Positions 14,126 to 18,367 of a stretch of DNA of 18,367 nucleotides are shown piece by piece. This stretch comes from Clostridia bacterium (GTDB taxonomy: Bacteria; Bacillota_A; Clostridia; Oscillospirales; CAG-272): assembly GCA_017631775.1 (NCBI GenBank), contig JAGBSQ010000051.1, positions 1 to 18,367 of the forward strand. The letters are read 5' to 3'. The number at the start of each line of letters is the position of its first letter. Positions within the stretch are counted from its first letter, which is position 1. The notes beneath the pieces were generated by a model that worked only from the letters and a program-made list of their open reading frames with translations, was not told the origin of the DNA and ran no database searches. The position numbers and the translations under genes are program-made.

Positions 14126-16387
14126 TTATTTTTCGATGATGTAAGTTGCGTAAGCAACCGTTTCTCGGTTTGTAAACTCGTAGCCTTCAAAAATTACATA
14201 GTTTTCATAAACGTGTACGATGTAACCCTCGGAAGCTCCCTCCCTCAGCGAACCCGTAACTACGCGAGGAGTGGAGCACGCAGGGATGTGCACCATGGTT
14301 GCAAACGTGCCGTCCTTGTTGTCAATGTTCTTATCGTAGTTGGTTTTTCCTGCCTTCGGTTCCTCAAACTGTGCGTCAAAAGTCCAATGAGAGTGACCGC
14401 TAAAATAAACCACGTTGGTGTATTTTGTAAAGAGCTCGGTAAACTTTTTGTACTCTACGGTAGAGCTGATGAGCGGCAGACCGTACTCATTTCCGGATAC
14501 GCTGGCATCCCCTACTTCTTCATCCATAAACGTGTGGAAGAAGAGGAAAACGGTCGTGTCTTTGTACTGCTCCAATCTCGCATCGAGCCACGCCAACTGA
14601 TAGTCATACAGCAAGCGCGAGGTCGAGACGCCGTAGTCGTATGCGATTTGGTGCAAATAGATCATCACGCTTCCGTCTGGCAGCAAAACAACGTAGTCAA
14701 GCTCGTTGCCGTCGAAATAAAGGTAATCGAGCTCGCTGTCGTAATCCACAACGTCGCGCGCATACTGCATATACCACTCGTAGGAGAAGCCGGTATATTT
14801 GGATTCGTGGTTGCCCGTGGTTGTAAAAATAGGCATGTCGGGAGCAAAGGCATAAATTTGTTGAATCGCCTGAGAATGCAAAATGTACTCGCTCTCGATG
14901 TTTTCGTAGGAAAAATCTCCGCAAATGCCAACGGTGATAGCACCCTTTTCGTAAAGAGCTTGTGCGGCATTGATAAAGTGGTTGTACGGAATATCGGTGG
15001 AGCCGTAACGGTTGCCTTGGTGTGTATCGGAAAGAGCACCGAATGTGTAGAGCTCTTCCTCGGTGAAACGACGGCTTTCGGGAATGATATAGGTGTAGAC
15101 TACGTCACCGTCACCGCTGACAGCCATCAAGTGGGTAGCACCCTTGGGAATTGCCGTAAAGGATTGAATGGTGATTTCGGCTTCTTCGTTTGCGAAAAAC
15201 TCATCGGAGTAAAGCATTGTATAGTTCTTGAGCTTTCCGCTCGCATCCGCCCAATAAAAGGTGTAGACGTCTGTTGTTTCAGGCAAGAACGTCAGCGTTC
15301 CGCCTGCAAAACCGGGGGTGTCATAAAGAAAAGCATAATTTGTAATGCCTGCCGTAGCATACATCTTGCCGCAACCCGTGCAAATATCGTTCGCGTATGT
15401 GTGATTTTGCGTTGCGGGAAGAACAACCGTTTGAGAGGCACCGCAAGCGCAAGAAATTACTTTTTTGCCCGAGGTGGAGCAGGTAGGTTCTTTGACAACC
15501 GTCTCATTGTTGTAGATATGTGCTTGATATTCGCCAACTTTTACAAAATAGAAATCGCGGTAATGTTGGGACTTTTCACACGACCACGTGTGTTCGATTT
15601 TGATAACATTTTCGCCCGCAACAAGGTTGACCTTGATGCCGTACATATAAACGCCGTGTGTCTCGTTACGCATTAGCATATAACCCATGCCGTCGTACCC
15701 ATAAGAGGTCTCGAAAACCTGTTCGTTTTCGGTTCCACCGTTAATGGTGTATTTGGTTCCGCGTGTTTGCGCGTCCTTTAGTCGCAGGTGAAGAACCATC
15801 TCATAAACGCCCGAAGTGGGAACGCTCACTTTATAAACCAAACTGCCGGACGTATATTCTGTTACGTACCAATGCTGATAGCCGTTCTGCTCGCCGGGAC
15901 CTGACGGATTTGAGAGGTCTTTGTCATAATCCCCTGCCCAAACGTGAACGCCGTTTTCGTATCCTTCAATGAGTGTGGGGGAAAAATTGTAGTAATCGGT
16001 TTTTCCGTCTCCGTCCGCATCATAAATCGAGTGGATCCAATAAAGGGTGACCGTGCTCGTGCCGCAGAACATGCACTCGCCATTTAAGTAAGTGTGATGC
16101 CCGGGGGAGGGGGCCTCGGTGATTTGTACGGCACCGCAGGAGCAGGTTGCCATTATTTCACCTGCCGCACCGCAGGTAGGTTCTTTTGTGACAACGCCCT
16201 CGCCAAAAGAGTGCTCGTGCACGTCGGGAGATGTAGTCTCCTCCGGTACGGTTGTTTCTCCCGGTACGGTTGTTTCTTGTATTGTGGTTTCAGCGGGGAT
16301 GAGTTGGTTGAGGAATTCGAGATCAATTTGCGAACAACTGCACAAAAGCAGCATGAGCAAAGCCAACAAAAGGCTCAGTTTTTTCAT
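14126..16387 (-). CDS. Calcineurin-like metallophosphoesterase lipoprotein
   Basis: A 753-residue predicted lipoprotein. The signal ends in LLLCSC, with Cys18 the likely lipid site, and is followed by a Thr/Glu/Pro linker (ETTVPGETTVPEETT). Two cassettes, at about 58-108 and 290-339, share the exact spacing C-x9-C-x-C-x20-C-x2-C and a central HTY. Between them is a beta-rich module resembling carbohydrate-binding folds (VYEMVLHLRLKDAQTRGTKY), with a DADGDGKTD calcium-type loop before it. The catalytic domain at about 448-735 has LSDTHQG (Asp454, His456), CGDFS (Asp491), TTGNHES (Asn526, His527), FFHTF (His618) and FSGHSHW (His665, His667), the complete two-metal set. Relatives cleave phosphomonoesters, diesters or nucleotides outside the cell. 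ATG at 16387 follows GGGAGG by 6 bases. It is transcribed alone. Substrate unknown. Confidence 0.93.
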   Translation of the reverse strand: MKKLSLLLALLMLLLCSCSQIDLEFLNQLIPAETTIQETTVPGETTVPEETTSPDVHEHSFGEGVVTKEPTCGAAGEIMATCSCGAVQITEAPSPGHHTYLNGECMFCGTSTVTLYWIHSIYDADGDGKTDYYNFSPTLIEGYENGVHVWAGDYDKDLSNPSGPGEQNGYQHWYVTEYTSGSLVYKVSVPTSGVYEMVLHLRLKDAQTRGTKYTINGGTENEQVFETSYGYDGMGYMLMRNETHGVYMYGIKVNLVAGENVIKIEHTWSCEKSQHYRDFYFVKVGEYQAHIYNNETVVKEPTCSTSGKKVISCACGASQTVVLPATQNHTYANDICTGCGKMYATAGITNYAFLYDTPGFAGGTLTFLPETTDVYTFYWADASGKLKNYTMLYSDEFFANEEAEITIQSFTAIPKGATHLMAVSGDGDVVYTYIIPESRRFTEEELYTFGALSDTHQGNRYGSTDIPYNHFINAAQALYEKGAITVGICGDFSYENIESEYILHSQAIQQIYAFAPDMPIFTTTGNHESKYTGFSYEWYMQYARDVVDYDSELDYLYFDGNELDYVVLLPDGSVMIYLHQIAYDYGVSTSRLLYDYQLAWLDARLEQYKDTTVFLFFHTFMDEEVGDASVSGNEYGLPLISSTVEYKKFTELFTKYTNVVYFSGHSHWTFDAQFEEPKAGKTNYDKNIDNKDGTFATMVHIPACSTPRVVTGSLREGASEGYIVHVYENYVIFEGYEFTNRETVAYATYIIEK
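16243..16277. repeat. 18-base tandem repeat coding the ETTVP linker
   Basis: Two copies of CCGGTACGGTTGTTTCT start 18 bases apart and encode the repeated six-residue unit of the lipoprotein linker. Such repeats can vary in number between strains by slippage. Confidence 0.75.
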
Positions 16388-16439
16388 GATCTACCTCCCA
16401 AACGCAAATGATGATGCGGCGGTTGCCGCTTGCGGCTTC

Positions 16440-16468
16440 ATTTTAACATTTTTGCAATTTGGTGTCAA
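16440..16468 (-). promoter_or_regulatory. Sigma-A promoter of the phosphoesterase gene
   Basis: On the minus strand TTGACA (16463-16468) and TAAAAT (16440-16445) are 17 bases apart. The leader that follows holds GCCGC-AA-GCGGC, a short GC hairpin close to the start of the transcript. Confidence 0.85.
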
Positions 16469-16504
16469 GTTCGTTTTTGTAAATTTTTATTCCCACAAAA
16501 GATA

Positions 16505-16533
16505 TTGAAATTCGCGCAGAGGCATGATATAAT
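16505..16533 (+). promoter_or_regulatory. Sigma-A promoter of the TetM-like gene
   Basis: TTGAAA (16505-16510) and TATAAT (16528-16533) lie 17 bases apart, divergent from the phosphoesterase promoter. The leader is about 25 bases, with no room for the long attenuating leader seen before acquired tet(M) genes. Confidence 0.88.
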
Positions 16534-16550
16534 AATGCTAAATATGACAG

Positions 16551-16557
16551 AAAGGAG
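16551..16557 (+). promoter_or_regulatory. Ribosome binding site fixing a GTG start
   Basis: AAAGGAG, 7 bases before GTG at 16565. It fixes the start of the TetM-like GTPase, whose frame has no ATG near its beginning. Confidence 0.88.
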
Positions 16558-16564
16558 ACAAAGC

Positions 16565-18367
16565 GTGAAAAAAAAGCTCACCATTGGTATACTTGCCCAC
16601 GTTGATGCAGGCAAGACGACCCTCTCGGAAGCCATGCTCTATTTGTGCGGCAAAATCCGCTCGGTCGGTCGCGTGGATCATCGCAACACCTATCTTGACA
16701 CCAACGCCATCGAGCGCGAGCGCGGCATTACCGTTTTTTCAAAGCAAGCGCGTTTTTCCACATCTGTGTGCGATTTTATCCTGCTCGACACCCCCGGCCA
16801 CGTTGATTTTTCGGCTGAAGCCGAGCGCACGCTCTCGCTCCTTGACTACGCCATTTTGGTGGTGAGCGCCGCCGACGGTGTGCAAAATCACACGCGCACG
16901 CTTTGGCAGCTGCTCGAGTATTACAACGTTCCCACCTTTCTTTTTGTCAACAAAACCGACATTTCCATCAAGCTTGCCGAGGAGATGGAGGAGGAGCTTG
17001 CGCGCACGCTTTCTCCTCGCTGTGTCGCCTTTCATGAAGCGCAAAGCGATGCCGAGCGCGATGAAAAGCTCGCCATGGCAGATGAGGAATTTTTGGAGGC
17101 CTTTTCGGCAGGAGAAGAAATTTTGGATGGCGAAATTGCCGAGGCCATTGCCCACCGCCGCCTCTTCCCCTCTTTGTTCGGCTCTGCTTTGCGACTGACG
17201 GGCGTGGAGCATTTGCTCGCCACACTTGACCGTTTTACCCTTTCTCCCATCTACGAAAACGCCGAATTTGGCGCACGTGTGTACAAAATTGCACGCGACG
17301 GCAACACGCGCCTGACCTACCTCAAAATTACGGGAGGCACGCTCCGCGCGCGAGACGAGATTTCTTATCTCACTCCCGAGGGTCAAAAAAATTGCGAAAA
17401 GGTCAATCAGCTGCGCCTCTATTCAGGTGAAAAATTCGAGCAGGTCGACAAAGTTGAAGCCGGCGAAATTTGCGCCGTTGTCGGTCTTAGTGCAACCTTT
17501 GCAGGGCTTGGGCTTGGCACCGAGAGCGATGCCGGTCGGCCGGTGCTGGAACCGGTGCTTTCCTATTGCATCACCCTACCCCAAGGTTGCGACCCGATGC
17601 TGTATTTCCCCAAGCTCAAGGAACTTGAAGAGGAAGAACCCTCCCTGCACCTTTATTGGAACACCGAGCTCTCTCAAATTGAAGCGAGATTGATGGGTGA
17701 GGTGCAGATAGACCTTTTGCGCCGCTTGATACGCGACCGCTTTGGCATTGAATGTCAGCTCGATAGCGGCAAAATCCTTTACAAAGAAAAGCCCGCCGCG
17801 CGTTCGCTTGGCATCGGTCACTTTGAGCCGCTACGCCACTATGCCGAGGTGCAACTCCTGATTGAGCCTCGCCCTGCGGGCTCGGGGCTTTCCTTTGACG
17901 TTCATCTGCCGCCCAATTCGCTTGACCTAAATTGGCAGCGTCTTATTCTTTTCAATCTTTACGAAAAGGTCCACCGCGGAACCTTGACGGGTGCGGTTTT
18001 GACCGATGCAAAAATTACGCTTATTGCGGCACGTGCGCACTTAAAGCACACCGAGGGCGGCGATTTTCGCGAGGCGACCCTGCGTGCCGTTCGTCAAGGA
18101 TTGATGCGCTCGGGTTGTGTTTTGCTCGAGCCCTATTACAAATTCCGCATCGATATTCCCTCCTCTTTTGTCGGTCGCGCCATGTCGGATCTGCAAATGC
18201 GCGCGGCAACCTTTGAGGTGGAGGGTGCCACCGACGAGAGAACCGTTATTGTTGGTCGCGCACCCGTTGCAACGCTGCACGATTATCCGCGTGAGCTCAT
18301 CTCCTATACGCGCGGCGAGGGGCATATTTCCTGCACGTCTGACGGTTATGAGCCCTGCCACAACCAA
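16565..18367 (+). CDS. TetM/EF-G-like translational GTPase, 3' end cut
   Basis: The frame runs 601 codons from GTG at 16565 to the window end without a stop; TetM-family proteins are about 640 residues, so only the last part is missing. G1 is GILAHVDAGKTTL (8-20), G2 lies in ERERGIT (50-55), G3 is LDTPGHVDF (74-82), G4 is NKTD (129-132) and G5 is GSAL (206-209). EF-G-like domains II to V follow in TetM order. The domain IV loop, which in TetM carries the Ser-Pro-Val tip that displaces tetracycline, reads HLKHTEGGDFRE (492-503) instead. Family members bind the ribosome and hydrolyse GTP in the cytosol. This one is probably a chromosomal TetM-like translation factor, not an acquired resistance gene, though low-level protection cannot be excluded. 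It has its own promoter. Confidence 0.93.
   Translation, partial: MKKKLTIGILAHVDAGKTTLSEAMLYLCGKIRSVGRVDHRNTYLDTNAIERERGITVFSKQARFSTSVCDFILLDTPGHVDFSAEAERTLSLLDYAILVVSAADGVQNHTRTLWQLLEYYNVPTFLFVNKTDISIKLAEEMEEELARTLSPRCVAFHEAQSDAERDEKLAMADEEFLEAFSAGEEILDGEIAEAIAHRRLFPSLFGSALRLTGVEHLLATLDRFTLSPIYENAEFGARVYKIARDGNTRLTYLKITGGTLRARDEISYLTPEGQKNCEKVNQLRLYSGEKFEQVDKVEAGEICAVVGLSATFAGLGLGTESDAGRPVLEPVLSYCITLPQGCDPMLYFPKLKELEEEEPSLHLYWNTELSQIEARLMGEVQIDLLRRLIRDRFGIECQLDSGKILYKEKPAARSLGIGHFEPLRHYAEVQLLIEPRPAGSGLSFDVHLPPNSLDLNWQRLILFNLYEKVHRGTLTGAVLTDAKITLIAARAHLKHTEGGDFREATLRAVRQGLMRSGCVLLEPYYKFRIDIPSSFVGRAMSDLQMRAATFEVEGATDERTVIVGRAPVATLHDYPRELISYTRGEGHISCTSDGYEPCHNQ

Noticed and set aside
16565..18367. 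Acquired tetracycline-resistance gene tet(M)/tet(W)
   Set aside because: The family match is clear, but the domain IV tip is different, the usual long leader is absent and no mobile element is nearby, so a resistance call is not supported.
1..18367. CRISPR arrays, insertion sequences, prophage or integron features
   Set aside because: No regularly spaced direct repeats, no transposase or integrase frames and no terminal inverted repeats were seen; the tRNA 3' end shows no nearby repeated attachment site.

Overview
The window looks like chromosomal DNA of a Gram-positive member of the Clostridia (Bacillota), probably an uncultured gut-type lineage near Oscillospiraceae; this placement is inference. 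The reasons are strong AAGGAGG ribosome sites before nearly every gene, several near-perfect sigma-A promoters (TTGACA-17-TATAAT), GTG starts, compact translationally coupled operons, lipoproteins with mucin-like or Ig-like segments, a DUF11-type surface protein and a TetM-like GTPase. I see no insertion sequence, phage gene or CRISPR array.

Layout. (1) 3-839, plus strand: the 3' end of a DUF11-repeat surface protein, ending at a two-way terminator. (2) 897-5310, minus strand: a five-gene operon read from a perfect promoter at 5342-5370. It encodes a BadF-type amino-sugar kinase, a SIS-domain sugar-phosphate protein, a complete DegT-family PLP aminotransferase, a shortened and degenerate DegT-like protein, and a two-helix membrane protein with an acidic tail. 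(3) 5511-6812, plus strand: a divergently transcribed, apparently cytosolic protein of the neutral/alkaline ceramidase family with its own perfect promoter and a strong terminator. Regions 2 and 3 share one control region and plausibly form one pathway on an amino-sugar or amino-polyol; the substrate cannot be read from sequence.

(4) 6899-13628, minus strand: a four-gene operon with overlapping or near-overlapping junctions. It encodes a polytopic membrane domain (YwaF-like) fused to an ABC ATPase, a 12-helix ABC-2-like permease, a small membrane-anchored extracytoplasmic protein, and a large lipoprotein with an Ig-like domain and a predicted beta-helix. This is the most system-like part of the window: an ABC machine with a fused membrane/ATPase subunit and dedicated surface partners. 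(5) 13754-13830, minus strand: tRNA-Pro(CGG) with its own promoter, a long leader and a terminator. (6) 14126-16387, minus strand: a calcineurin-like phosphoesterase lipoprotein with two cysteine-rich cassettes. (7) 16565 to the window end, plus strand: a TetM/EF-G-like GTPase starting at GTG, divergent from (6), cut by the window edge.

No gene-free stretch exceeds 300 bases; the longest is 13831-14125, which holds the tRNA promoter and leader and a hairpin behind the phosphoesterase gene.
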